From Microvelia longipes (lineage: Eukaryota; Arthropoda; Insecta; Hemiptera; Veliidae): a stretch of DNA of 64,000 nucleotides. The DNA lies in the NCBI GenBank assembly GCA_018340805.1, contig JACMZG010000008.1, positions 12,486,742-12,550,741 on the forward strand, written 5' to 3'. How positions within the stretch are numbered: the first letter of the stretch is position 1; each line of letters opens with the position of its first letter. A program made the position numbers and the translations under genes. Positions 34,100 to 49,100 of the stretch are shown piece by piece. The notes below the pieces were generated by a model. The model ran no database searches. It was not told the origin of the DNA and was given only the letters and a program-made list of their open reading frames with translations.

Positions 34100-37000
34100 A
34101 TGATGGGCTCAAAAAGAACCATAAAAACATCTAAAAAACGTTTGTTAGAGTCTGATTCTATCAAGAAGGAAAGTGAAATTGATGGAAGTAAAACACAGCT
34201 AGGAAGGATGTCTTGGAAATGTAAGTCTGAACTTAAGTTAAACTTAACTTATTTTGTTAAGAAAAATTAATAAACTAATAGCTCATGTTGATGAAACCAC
34301 TGATCAAGTTGATAAGAACTTAACTCATGGGTTGTCTTGCTGAGCTCTGTAAATCATTTTGCTAGATTAGGCTCCGTATCAGAACACTGAGGTCACCAAA
34401 TGCTTCTATAGAATTCTCTCCCTGTCTGATGAGAGTTAACAACCAGTGGACGGCTGTATATAATATGATCAGAGCTGCTTATTTATTGTCTAGAGTTGGC
34501 TATTTATTTTATTTATATTTATTTTCATTAAAATTGTAATTAATTTATTTTACCTTAGTCATGTATTGTTTTATTTTACTGCTTTTATTTGTTGGGCAAT
34601 GTTAACTATATATTTAAATACAGTACTTATTTTTTTTTAATATTATTTTAATAATATAACTCCCTTAAAAGATTTCCTTCTCCCTATTTATTATTAACCC
34701 CCTAAGGAGATGGGTAAATATGTCAAAAGTGGACAATAAATTATTTCAGCTTTATTTTCTATTAATATTTTCTTAATTTGATAATTCAAAAATTATGAGT
34801 TACCTATTAATATTAATCAATAATCTGATCGTAGACTTGGCAACACTGATATTGTTGGCTTGTTCTGATTTGTTTATCAAATAATACAGAATTGTTCCCT
34901 CTGTTTACTATTTTCTTTAAATGTTGTATACATACAAAATTACTAGTAACTTACATTATGTTACTTTATCTGCTGCTAGTACATAAACATGTATTTATGC
35001 TACTCGTTGGGGAATAGTTGTGAACAAATGTTCATCCTCTTCCTGGCCCTGCCGGCTTCTCTTTAGGCAAGGGTTAAAGAGCTATCTACTATTTGGAGTT
35101 ATTGTATTTGGTGTGCTACTATATGCAACAATGGTACATATCTGTCTCAAAGAATCAATTACCTGCATTTGTTTGGCCTTGTTAGTCAATTTACTTGATT
35201 CAGCTTACACCTCTGCTGGCTATTACAATACTCCTTTAGCTTGGCAGGAGACAAGTCAATTCTATTCTGCTGTCTATTCACAAATCAAATTTGGCTCGAA
35301 CGTAACACTGCAGGATTATGCTTCTTAAAGAGTCTCATGACAAGAAGTTGGATGATCCTAATTTTTAACAATTTATTCCATTTTGTGTATAAATTATTAT
35401 TTAAAAATAATTTATGAAATAAGAAACATTATTATTTCATAATAATTAATGTGAACACTATAATTATGGATGCATTATAGATAAAAAAGTAAAAACTCGG
35501 TTCTTCTGTTACTCTTTCATTGTTAGTGTTGTTACAAACAGCTTTACTTTGTATTGGGAACATAAGCATAATATGCTTATTATGTATTATAATGTATGGA
35601 TATTGTACAATAATATTTGAGTATTGCCTTTATTGAAAATAAACCAATTGACAAGAAAGCAATAGCTAAATCAAATATCAAAATGATTGCCTTGAACTAG
35701 TTTTTGTGAGAAGATTGTACTATGTATTGATTATTCTTTATGAGTTTTGAAAATAGCATAATAAGTTAGGATTGTTGAACTACTTTGTGAATATTTTATG
35801 TCAAAAACTATATTTATTTAATATTTTTGTCTAATTATTACAGTAAAGTACGAGTTAATAAATTCAACAGATCAGTTCAGTAATGGAACTGAAGAAGAGA
35901 AGCAATCAAGTGAAGATGAAGAGGAAACTGAAGAGAGAAGAAAATCTACAGAAGAAGTAAAAACGGAAGTTATTAAGAAGGAGCCAAAACAGAAAACTAC
36001 TGTTTTAGCCGGTTTATCTGGCTATCTATCAAGTTGTTCTGAATCAAATGATTCTTCAGACGATGAAGTTGATTTACAAGCTGAAGTGAAATCCTTTTTA
36101 AAAGTATGTAAAAATAGAGATAACCTTTTGTGTAAAAAATAAAAAGCGTTTGACCTCTTGGCCTCTCCATGGCGTCAATGATGGGGGCCTTAAAGCTTTC
36201 CTCTGCTCTTTTGTAGCCACATTGTTGTTGTCATATCAGTTTGATGTACTAATTCTTTTTGTAAGTGGCATATTGCTGTATTGAGAGAATTTTTATAAAA
36301 TTATATGTCAAACAAAACTACTGCGGATTAAATTAATTTAATTTTGTCTTTTTGTTTGCCTTTTATAGTTGTAAATGTAACTAAATTTCAGTTCGATTTA
36401 CTGATGAATTTTTCATAAACATCATGCATATTTCATAAACAGCAATAGGGTTCTATATTGCCTTATTTTATTCCAATCTAAGAAAGCATTCAGAGGTATT
36501 TTGAAACGAAAAAACTTGTAGAAACTCAAATATACATATATATCAGCAGTTTTAGCGAATTTCCAAAGGAAAACTGAGCTCTTGAGATAGGGATCATGGT
36601 AGGAGGGAATTTTCTAATAGATCCCCTCTAATTAATTTAATTTTATTAATCATGTAATTTTTTTCTTTATGAGCAAAATAAAATGATCTAAACATAACTT
36701 GATGCGAGTGACATCTTTAAAATTTCAGGAAGTTGATTCAATAAAATTAGACAGCGATGGCAATCCTTTGGAGTCTCCTGAGAAAAAGTCTGAACAAAAG
36801 AGTGGGAGTGAAGGAGCTGCTATGGACCAGCAACAGAAAGCCATGCAAGATTATTATGCTGCTCATGGATATACTATGCCTACCACTTGTTAGTAATGTT
36901 ATTCTATCCTGTTTGATTTTATTTAGAGATATGATAAAGTGTAAAAAGGTGATAACTGACTGATAGGCTGTATTACAAGTGATAATTTCTGGTGTACCGG

Positions 37001-40000
37001 CAAACTTATTTTTAATTATAAATGGGTAATAGTTGTTAAGTATGCCAAACAATAGCTCAGGAAAAAGATACCTGAATTTCACTATATTGGAAACAAATTG
37101 TTTGGAATATGACACAGTTTCTGAAATTATTAATATACACGTATGCACTAATTTAACCTTTTAAATTTACTGTAGAAAAACACATTTAGGTAATCAGATT
37201 ACCATACACCCAAGACGATTACCAAAAAAATAATTGCATATTATAACTTCCTGTGGTCAATTTAGTGGGGGTAGATACCATTTTTATCGCAATAGCTCCA
37301 CACGAAGCTGAGTTAATCAGGGTGATGTATTTGAACTGTACCACCGTGTATAGATACTTGAGTCTTGTTGTATTAGAGATGATACCCACTTGTTCTATCC
37401 ATCTTCATTCTTGTGTTCCAAAAGTAGGGCCAGATAACTTTAGAATACACGTAATAATTTTGTCACCAGTAATAAAATGTTGTTACTGGGACCTCAAGTA
37501 AAAATGTTGTTTAAATAATAAATATAAATAAATAAATAAATGTTTATTACTTTCTTTAACAAGAAGTACAATATTATTGCATTGTTATGCTATAATAATG
37601 CTGTATTCTATTTTTAATAAATTAATACTTGTTTTTGTAGCATGGCAAGAATGTTATGACTCTAGCTCAGGTTATAGCTATTATTGGAATATGGAAACTA
37701 ATGAAGTTCGGTGGGAAATGCCAGTTGAGTATCAACAGTACATCACTACAGTCACTAAACAATGGGAAGAGTATAATCGGTCTCTATATTTAAAACAACA
37801 AGAAGTTCTCGCTGCTCAAAATGTAATTTCTTCTAATCAAGTTGGTTCTTCTACTCCACTTGAGCCTAAAGACCAGAAACCCAATAGTAGCCAACCTGTG
37901 ATTAAAAAAGCTGAAAAGGTTTTGAGTACCAAGCTAACTCCAGCTTCTGCTAAATCAACACCTATTGGAGGAAAGACCAGAAAGTCACATCACTCTGATT
38001 CTGAAGATGAGTATGTATTTTAGCTTAATATTTTTACGTCAAGTTATTGGTTGTTCTTTCTAAAGGGAAGAGTTTAGTTTGCAGCAGGGTGGGGCTTAAA
38101 CTTTAATCTTTATCATGCAGTCCTATTTTTTTTAAATGGATTGTATAATATTAAGTACAGTGGAGTTTTTATTATGAGAATAACCCCCTTCAGGAATTCA
38201 TGAAACTTAGAAAGATGTTTGGATTGATTTCAAACTCAGTGTGCATTTAATTATTTATAAGAACAACAAATTGGTCAAGTTCAAACTCAATAACAGCATT
38301 AATTCAACTTTTATCAAATGTTTGATATAATAAATTACAAAATTGATTTGATTTGCTATTTGATGCGACACCAATACAAATTTATTTTATAAGCTAAAGG
38401 TATCACTTACAGTCCATCGTTTAGTTTAAAAATCTTGACAGGTCAGTTTAGACACCACTGATTCTTAAGAAAAAAAAAATCCCTGCAAGAAGGGAGCGGG
38501 AAAAAACTATGTAAACAAATCAGGTTATTTTACCCGTATATTCTTGGCGATGTTTTTTTACATTTCTTTAGTGTAGTTTTATTTTAAAATATCATTTTTA
38601 AGATTACTTTGAAAATAGTTTTCAAAACAATGTAATCAAAAGAAGAACCACAAACAAATAGAACGATTGCCGGGAAGAAGGTTTTTTCCCTACAGCGGTT
38701 ATTGTGGTAGGGATTTTTTTCTCTCTTTAAGTGAGAGGTTGGCAGCAGCTTCTCTGATTGGCCAATCCCCAAAATACTTATGACCTTGGGGATTTTTAAA
38801 CTAAATGATAGACTGTAGTTTGAATTAATGATGAAATCAATAAATTTTCAAATTTATTGATGTGAATGTAATGAACCTTTATTTTTATGTACCTAAGATC
38901 TTTTATTAGGTATCTCTTTAAAGTTTTTTAGTATTTCCTGATATTGCTTTATTTAAATATTACATTATTTAATATTAAGTCAGATCTTTAATATCTCTTG
39001 TTAAATTCATTGAATAGTTAAATTATACTTGTTACTGCTTTTTAAGGAAAATTGAGCTGATAACTAGTTATGGCCCTAACTCTGATGATCAGTCTTCTGA
39101 GGACGAAGAACTCTCTAGCAGCATTGACAAAAACATCGCTGTTGACAAAAAAAGAAGACATTCAAAAGACAATAAGATAAACGACTCTTTGGAATCAAAA
39201 AGTAGGAAGAGGAATCATAAACCTACGACACCTCCACCTGGGGTCGATCCTGAAGAACTTGAATTACCTGTAGAGACAAAAACAAAACAGCCAAGTAGAA
39301 AAAGAGATGTAAAAAGAGTAGTTAATAAAAAAGAAATTGTTACAATGAAAAAAGAAGAGGATTTAGATGGAGTGCCTTTAAATAAGCAAGCCAAGATTGA
39401 TGAAGATTCTAATGTTGTTTCATCTACTGTACTTTACAAGCCTGACGTTTCTTCTGATGAAAATGTCCCTAGTCCTGGAGTAAGTACTGTTAAATGTTTT
39501 AGTTTAGTTCTTTATTAGCTCTGTAGTATTAGTGTGATTATTTGTACTTTTTTCATTTATACCTTAGATATACAAGAAAAGTATTGTGTTTGCAAATAAA
39601 TCTGATACCTGGATGTCGCGGGAATTATCCTGAAGTAGGGAGGATGAGTGTTGCAAATCCGATGTAATAAGAAAAAGTTTTGGGGTACCCCGTACCCGAT
39701 TTTAACTTAATAAATTTTAAACTTAAATTTTTTAACTTACCGTTTAGAAGTAAATGTTTGGTTTGTTAGTTTTATAAGAGAGTTAGTTGTTTTGTTTTTT
39801 TTTACGCTTTAACCCGTAGGGTCATTTAGCGTTTTCCCCCTCACTCAAATCTCACTCAACATTAACCCCTGAGATTGTACACATCCAATCGTCTAGGAAG
39901 CACACCCTCCGTACATAGTAGCACATATAACCAGTTCACAGTGTGTCTAGTTCATCCAGCTCGACCAGACTCTATCCAAACTCACTGCTCTGGCTAGTGT

Positions 40001-43000
40001 CTGCGACTAGTTCACAGTGTGACTAGTTCATCTAGACCAGCTAGACTCTGGCTAGGCTCACCGCTCTGGCTAGCGCCGACTACTAGTTCACTGTGTGCTT
40101 GTTTCATCTAGTCTTACTAGCTTCTCTGATCACATTAGTCTCACTTGACCTCGTCCTTCCAGTCTCACCAATCTCATCAGTTCCACTAGCATCACCAGAC
40201 TTTAGCTAGGCTCACCGCTCTGGCCAGTCCAGCGCCACCCGACAAAGAACTCTAGCACCCAGATGTCAGTGTGTACAAACTCATTCTATAGCCCTGACCT
40301 GAAAGTCAAAGCTCCGCAGTGCCATTAGGAGACGTCTGTCTTCAAGAACTGAGCACTTTGTTCCTAGTCACTTACGTTACTCGTGTCGCCCGCCATCACT
40401 TTCACTGAGTAAGTTTTCGGACATACAAAGGCTCAGTATATCTTTCCGACCTTCATCTCCCCCAGCCCGCAGAACATTAACTTATCGTGAGCTGAAGACA
40501 ACAGAAACGTGGATCCAGACTTGTCTCAGATGAAACTAGATCCAACCCCGCATTTGCGTAATAGTAGCCAAGGAAACCACGTAAAACCTCGGCTGGGTTG
40601 GCCGGCCTTGAATTCAAGACCTCCCGAGTGTACGGTACAAGGGATAACCTCATATTAAGGTCCTCCCCCGGCTGGATTTGAACCCTCGACCTCCAGGTCG
40701 AAAGGCGAGCGCTCTACCACTGAGCTACCGGACTCGGTAGTTAGTTGTTCTTTCTTCCCCAAGTATATCTAGTCGTATAAATTATCCCACTAACAAAGTC
40801 TCTTAATAAAACTGTCACCTTACAATTTTTATTTAGAACTAATGCTTCTTTTCTTGGGTTAAAAATATGTCCATTTTAAGGAGCATTAGATATCTCTAAT
40901 TTGTACACAAGATACAATGGCATCGTTTATTTTCAGGAAGCAGAACTAGTTGAGAGGTTAAAAAGTAAAGCTGAGCTTCTGAAAAGACTGGGTGGGGAGT
41001 TGCCTGAAGGAGTTTCACAGATCATCTCTGAACAGCCTTCTAAGTAAGTTATACTGAGCATACTTCTTTACTTGGTTAATTTGTTCTGGGAATTTACTAT
41101 TAGTTTAGATTAGACTTCCTTCAATTATGTGTGGCAAAATTCTATTGTAAAATATTAGCTGGTTCCATTCATAATTTTGATATAAAATTGATGGAAGTAA
41201 AATAGCTGTGGTTTTTATTAAAAGCCACCCTATTAGTTTCTGTTAAAATTCCATATAATTTCCAATATTACTGTTGATTAATTTCATTTTTTATTTATTC
41301 AAGAGATTTTATTATTTTATCATGCAAAACTTTAGATTTAACATTATTTTTTAATTTATTTTAGGACTGATAAAAAGAAAGGAACGTCTCTAGTTGCTGG
41401 CTATGGTGAAGATGGAGATTCGGAAAAAGAAGATAAAGTTGGACCTGACAAACAACAAGTCGTTGAAACTAAAACAAGTCAAATTGAACCAAAAGATATT
41501 TTAAAAACCACAAACCAAGAAACTAAACCAATTGCAGCTGCTGGAGAACGAGTCTCAAAAAGAATTCTAAAATTATCTTCCAAAACTAAACAACTTATTA
41601 ATGCTAGTGAGCTTACTAAAAGAGCAAGGCAAACAGATTTTGTGAAAACTCCGTTGGGCCTAAGGCCTGCCGACTCTTCTAATATTGGTAATTATTGTTT
41701 TACAAAGTAATTAACCTAAATATTATTTAAAAACAAACTGTTACTACAGTCTATTTATTAAGAAAAAATGACTGCTCAGGTTAGCCAAAACAACCCTAGA
41801 ACATTCATTTATAAAAGCACCCTTTATTGCTCAAGGATGTTGATGTACCTACATCTTAAAAAAATCAGGTACAGGGTATCTCAGAACTTTTCCTCATCAC
41901 ATCGGATGCGCTACGCTCATCCTCCCTACTTTGGACTCGCTTTACTCGTCCTCAGATAGTAAATATATCCGTTTCATTCCAGCGGTTACCCAAACAGCAC
42001 TGACCACACTCAATGCTGCTTAACTTTTATGATCCAAAAAAAACCATAGATATACTTGTCGCATTGATACGAAACTTAGTGTACTTATTTATCAAGTAAA
42101 GGAATACTTTTGTACCAAATTCGAATTCAATTGAATCATTTTATATTTTTTTTACAATTTTTTAAAAAACGTACACAAGTCATTCTATAAAAATTGAACT
42201 AATTCTGATAATGAGGTGAAACTTAGCACTATGTTAGTCTTTTACAAAGCTACATTACATGTCACATTAGATTCGGTACCCTTGTCCTCAGAATATAAAA
42301 TTTGCCAAATTTTTCTACAACAGTTCTTCGGACTTGCTTCCCTTGTCCTCTGATACTAAATACATCTCTGTTTCACTCTCAGCAGTCACCCATACAGCAC
42401 TAACCACACTCAACGCTGCATAACTATTACAATCCAACAAAAATTACGGTATACTTGTTGTATTAAAACAATACTTGGTGTACTTATTAAGTACGTAGAG
42501 GTGTACACATGTACCAAATTTCAACTCAATTGGATTATTTTCTAATTTTTTATTTTTTTTTTTTTAAACGTACACAATTCATTTGATAAAAATTGAACTA
42601 TTTTAAATAAATAAGCTTTGTTTAACAAATACAATTCAATGTACAAAGTTAATTGTCAAAATACATAAAAAATGTTAATAATATTTTTTTTTTAATTCCA
42701 TTATATTATACATAGGGTTGTTTAATAATAATTCTCTTATATATCCAGTAAATTTCTTTTCATCTAACCCTCTTTTTACAACGGGCAATAAATTATAAAG
42801 TCGGAGCCCAGCCTAAACAGAATTGCACCTTACTGTTTTTTCAAGTCTACATTTTGGTATAACAAACAAATTATTTTGCCTAGTAAAATAAGAATGAATA
42901 TTTTCTACTACTGTTAAGCTTGATTGAATACTGTGAATGAATATGAGCAATTGATAACAATACAGAGGGTAAAGAGTGAAAATGATATTATTCTTAAAAT

Positions 43001-46000
43001 ATTTTCGACAAGATGTTTTATGAGGAAGGTTATATAATATTCTGATTGCCCTTTTTTACAATATAAAAATTCTGTCCGCATTTGGGGCATGGCCCCATAT
43101 TATGGTGCCATACGATAGTAACGAGTTGAAATGGGCAAAATAAACTATTTTTAAGGAGTTACTAGAATCAGACATAGAGGTTTTTCTCAGCATTTTGATA
43201 ATGCGATGAAACTTGGCCCATATGTTAGTCATAATGTCTACATCCGTGCCTAATCTCAATTTGATTGCATCATGCTTCTGCGTTTTATGATTTTTTAAAA
43301 CTTTTGCTAAGGTTAATGGTGTCTTAAATTTTATTTCTGAATAGTAAACTTTTCATCTCTAGTTGTTTAATTCACAACTACTTGCTTGTCAGGTCCTTTC
43401 AGAAAACATTCTATAATTTTTTTTAGGTTTACTGCGTTTTTTTCCAGAAATTTATACTGACCAATAGACAAACTTTGCAGAAATGCTTTTAATGATAATA
43501 AAGGAGTCAAATCACTTTTATCAAATATTTATAGTCGTTTATTTGACGTAATTTGACCCTCACTTTTAGCGGAACAGACTTACCTCTATGAATATTTCTT
43601 CTTTGGCTTACTTGTTAATAATTTGTATTTTTTGTTATAACTCAGAACAATTAGATGGTGTCCCTATTAATGAAGAAAAGGTTGAAAATAACACAACTAG
43701 GACAGGTCTGGGTTACTCTTCAGAACTACCTGATAAAAGTAAAACCAGCAAACCTGTACAGTTTGTTAGTGCTGCTGCTATATCTTCTGATAAAGAAAAA
43801 GGTAATGACTCTTAAAGTGTGTAAAAGGTCAAAGGAATCATAGCTACATTTTTTAATCATCAGTTCATTAATTTTTGTTTAAAACCCTTAAATATAGTTT
43901 TAAATGATGTTATTGTAATAACCAAATTTATCAAGACCAGATAAAATAAGAACATAATTAAAACCAAAATTGTGCTGACAATAAAAACTATTTAAGAACC
44001 CATTTATTTTCATTGATGATTTTTCCTTATCTGGACCAAATTTAATTCTAACTTTTGATTTGAACTTACTTTTATGTGTAAAAATATAAACAACTTCCTT
44101 ATATAATAAATTGAAAAATTTTTTAGTTCATGATTTCGTAAGATGATTAATCCTTTGCCAAAGAATGTATGGACTTAATCTTAATAAATAAGATCACATA
44201 TATCCTGATGAACTATTGCCTTGTAAACCTAATTACTCTTTTGATAATCTCAAGGGTGTAGCCAATTATAGGCAATGAAGAAGTTAATTTCTTAAAATGT
44301 CTCTTTATTTCTTTATCCGTGCCATATTATTATTTCTTATTACTTAGCTACAGATAACTGTTGCTTATTTGTTTAAGCCGTTTGAGTGAGATAGTTTTGA
44401 GAAAATATATATCTATTCTAATCCTAAGGAAATAACAAATTAAGATTATTGTGTCATTGACTTGTCTACAGGTGATAGCTGTAGTACAGGTGTAGTCGGG
44501 GAAAGTGAAACCAGTGTACAAGATTGTGCTGCATTGCTTGAAGGCAAAATGAAATTCCTGTGTGAAGGAAAAGAACCTCCTTCTCCAGTCCAGATATGGG
44601 CTCAACAGTTAGAGGTCATTAATTTATTTTAAAATGTTTAATTTAGTGCTTAAACTGGCTGTTTCTCTACTCCTTGCTCTAGCTGCTTTAGTGGCCTTAT
44701 TACTAGTGCTCATGAATATGTCTTTCAATTACTCTCCTTTCATTTATTGGGTATAGTTTTCTCTTTTGTTTAAAACTGTGCTGTTAATTCTTTTTTTGCA
44801 TCCTCTAAATCACTCCATCATTGTTTATATTGAGACTTGGAAGCTGATCCTTAATAAAATCATGATGAATCCCTCGTCATTTTTTCATGATGCTTTAAGT
44901 CTTACATTTTTACTAAGTTAAAAAAGTCTGTGACTTTCCTACTCTTTGTTACAAAAAAATCTAAACAACAGAAAGAGTGCTTTTTTGGTAAAAATGGTCG
45001 CCCTAGTTTGGCAAAAAACGGAATTATTGTGCAAAAAATATAGATGTGTGACATTCCAAATGCACTATGTGCATGAACTATCAAAATATTGGTAATCAAA
45101 GGTCAATTCAGAAAGTAAATGCTAAGTATGTAAAACAGTATGTTGAGGTAATATATTGGTTACTTTGTAAAGGTACCCACTTAGCCCTTAAAATTCAATA
45201 AAAACAATTTTAAAAGTTTAAATTCTTATTACTATCTGAGATCTATCAGAATCTAATGTAGACTGAAATATTTTTTTGATATATTTATCGCTAATTTAAC
45301 CTTGTTTTGAAACTGTTTTTTTAGATTTTGCACAAAGCATGGGAATCTAAAAATTTAAAAAGCGAATTTTTATTATCTTGGATGCAAAATATCAGTGAAC
45401 GTCTTACACAGCTGGAAAGCAATGCTGCTCCGGCTGGGTGGCTATGTCTCTGGAGCAGGTACGTCACTTTCAACATTGCTTTACACAACATCCCTCCTGT
45501 CTTTTGTTTTGCCTTAATATATTAGTTTATAGCTTTTATTACATCAATAACTTCAAAATAATGGGAACAAGAACATTGGATCTGCCCTTCAGTTGGTATG
45601 CCTCAGTTTACATAATATTTATCTATTTTATTTAGAATATATTTATGGTGCCTCAAATAAAAAGGAAGCGATTCTTTGAACTTTTTTTTGTACATTTTCA
45701 CTATTAAAAGAAATTGTGTGTAGAGGTTAGAAACTATTTCTGTCTGTGACCTTAATAATAACTGCAGGTTTATGGTTCTAAAGGAATAAATAAATAACTT
45801 AAAACCATGCTTTTAAATAGTGTATTATTGAATTTTTGCCCAAGAGCTAAAATACAGTAGATACTGTAACTCTGTCTGTTTATAGTAAATTTATTTAATA
45901 AAAAAATTGCTTTCTTTTTATTTATCATCAAAAAATTTATTTGTTTCTTTAACTTCAGAATTAGTTAGTTCTTGTTGAAAAGTATATATATAAAGTAATA

Positions 46001-46032
46001 TATATATATAGTAATATATATTATATATATAT

Positions 46033-46085
<53 letters not shown>

Positions 46086-46102
46086 ATATATAAGTATATA
46101 AT

Positions 46103-46161
<59 letters not shown>

Positions 46162-49100
46162 TTTGCAATTATTAAATTATTATATATTGAACTAAAGTCT
46201 CTGATCATTTTGTGTTTTTCATAAATTATTTCAGTTTTCTGAAACTGATTATAGTTCTTGTATGATAATAAAGGAATATAATAATAATTAATTACTAAAC
46301 TTTACTGTGAAATTCAGTCTAATTTAAGTTTGTACCTTTACTTAAATATGAACTAAGTAATAACCTAAATTGTAATATTTATTTTCAGAATTCAAAATAA
46401 TTTTAATGTTTCTACATTCAAAGACAAATGTCTTTGCAAATGAATAAATGACTTTGCATGAAGAGATGACGATGATGGTTCCAAACATCTTAATCAATGT
46501 CATTTATGCATTGAAACATTTTTACTATGAAAAAAATGCATTGTGAATAATTTTTAGTGAAGTTAAGAAGAATTGCTATATTTTTCTTCAAAATTATTTG
46601 AAATTATGGTTAAAATGAATATATTGTACTAAAATTTATTTTATTTGTGATATATGCTTTGATCTTTTTGTCAGGTGTGGCTTGCCAGAGGTGATAGTTA
46701 TCCTACATGGATTGCAGTTTTGATTAATAAAACTGTTTTTTTTTTTTAATTTTTGTCTGCAGTTGACTCACTTAGTGGGTCAGGAGATGGACTTTTTGTT
46801 TGATTAAACTTGTAATTTAATAAACTAATTGATTTTATCATGACAGAAAAAAATTGCATTAAGTTTAATAAGTTCTTCAACTGCAACATTTTGGTTTTGT
46901 TTGAAGGTCTTCTATTCAACAATTACTACAGATGAAAAAGAATAATAACATTTGTTGATATCTAAGTTTATGGACAGTTGACAAGCGACAGGTGTTTTTA
47001 TTTTAGTGTTTTTTTCTCTCAAACCTAATATTACTGTCTTAGTAATGTAAAAGAATACCACAAGAAGAATGCACAGATTAATTTTGTTCCTTTTTTCATC
47101 TTAGTTAAATACAAACTAACTTTTCTTTTGCAGTCAAAAATAATCTGAATGTTCTTATGGAAGTATTTTTGTGTTAACTGAGTCAAAGTGATCAATCAAT
47201 CTGATGTTTTCTTTCTACTAAGGATCTTGAGGGATGTAATGCATTGTGGATTTTAACATTATTTACTACAAAGTAAAACTCAGCCCTGTAGAAATAAAAC
47301 AGCTATTATATTATCCACTTTGACCCTGTCATTTCAGAAAGACTTGACTACTTTATCCTTTGAACAGTTAAATTTGATAAAAGAAACAGAATGGAGTAGC
47401 TTGTTAATACCATTAAAACTTCAATTTTATAGAAATATGAACAACAAAACAGATATATTGTTGATAATTTTTAGGGAACAAAAGAACATCACTCATCAAA
47501 TCTAGATTTAAAATTTAATGTCACACTACTGAGCATTAATGTATGTATAATAAGTTGAATTTAAATCATCATTAATTGTTGTCATGAAAATTGAACCATA
47601 TCTTTAATTGTTTGACATGAAAAACATGAACATGACTTTAGCAAACTTAACAACATCTTTAGTTTAATTAGTAAAATTGGATTTTCTATTTTTGAAATTC
47701 AATCAAGTTGTCATTTTCTTTGCTTCGTGAAAAAAAGTGTTTTAGTCAGAAGAAAACATAATGAACTGAATCATAAAGACTGCCAACATATTTTAAAAGA
47801 GTAAATTTCTCAAACTGATAATTAAGAATATGAAGACTGCAGTCCTTTATTGTTAATTGTAGATTTATTTAATAGTTATACATTATTATTATGTTTTGCT
47901 GAGCAAAGCTCAGCATTATCAGGTAAACAAAATGCACCCAACACCAGAGTAAATTTAATTGATTAAATATCTAGAGTTTCAATTACGCTCCCCGCTACTC
48001 AAAGAATATGGAAGTGTTCATTGTATTATTGATGATTATGGATTATTTTTTTATCTTGGAATAACTTTTTTTTACATACTTTTCAAAGCCAATACGAACT
48101 ATCATTGTACCCTACCAGACATAAAAATACAACTTTTACAGACATTTTAACATCATTTCTACCTGTATCATATTGACTCACTTCTCTTTCAATATTTTTT
48201 TGTTATTTTTGAAGTTAAAAAAGTGTATTATGGAAGGTATAGTATGACCTTATTTCATTCTTTATATTTCTCCCTGTATTTTAATTTGATCTTATTTCAA
48301 TTCAGAAATATAATTTTATCAAGAAATTCAAGTGGAGATTTAAACTAAAATTTATTGGTTTATTTAATTTATGTTTATTAACTCAATTGGAATTGAAGTA
48401 AGGGCCTTAAAATAAGAACATACATAATCAAATCACAGGAAAAATAAATTAAACATCAGACTTGATGGAATACAGTGTTTGATTTGTTTTGTGTTTGTGT
48501 TGTTTTTTTCCGCTCTATGCAGAGAGGAGAGACGTTATTTCTACAAGAGAAGAGACACCGGGGAGATAGTGTGGGAATTCCCTGTTACCGAGACTGAAGA
48601 ATCCGACGATAAAACTGAAGATGTGATGGATCTTGATGACGGGCAAGATGAAGTTGAGATGGAAATTTGTTCCACTCCCCCACCTCCTTCCTCTCCCCCC
48701 TCTCCTCCTCCTCCCCCTGTCATATCTGCAGCACTCTCACCACCACCTCCACCTGTTATTTCCATACCAGGTATGTAAAATATAATCCACGACTTTATTT
48801 TTTCTTTCGGTTGTATTAATGATTTATTTCAATCAAAGATACCTTATAAATAAACCCCAATACTCTTAGCCATATTTTCCAAAATGGTTTTCAAATAAAT
48901 TTTAGCAAATTTCCAAAGTAAAATTAGCTGTTTATGTTACTTCGTATTATCTCGTTGTTTGATGATTAATTCTAAATATAGAAAAAGTTTGACCGATAGT
49001 TAATTTTTTAAATGTTGGTATTTAATATCTTCTAATGAAATTAAGGCAAACCAAGTACCTGGATTCTGTTTATAACTAGTTTTCAGTGGACTTTTATTGC

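Noticed and set aside
36747..37148. 133-codon minus-strand frame
   Set aside because: Shadow of FNBP4 exon 3 plus AT-rich intron. No motifs.
40662..40735. Functional tRNA gene
   Set aside because: Acceptor and T stems do not pair and the anticodon arm is replaced by another palindrome. Only the Pol III boxes are kept.
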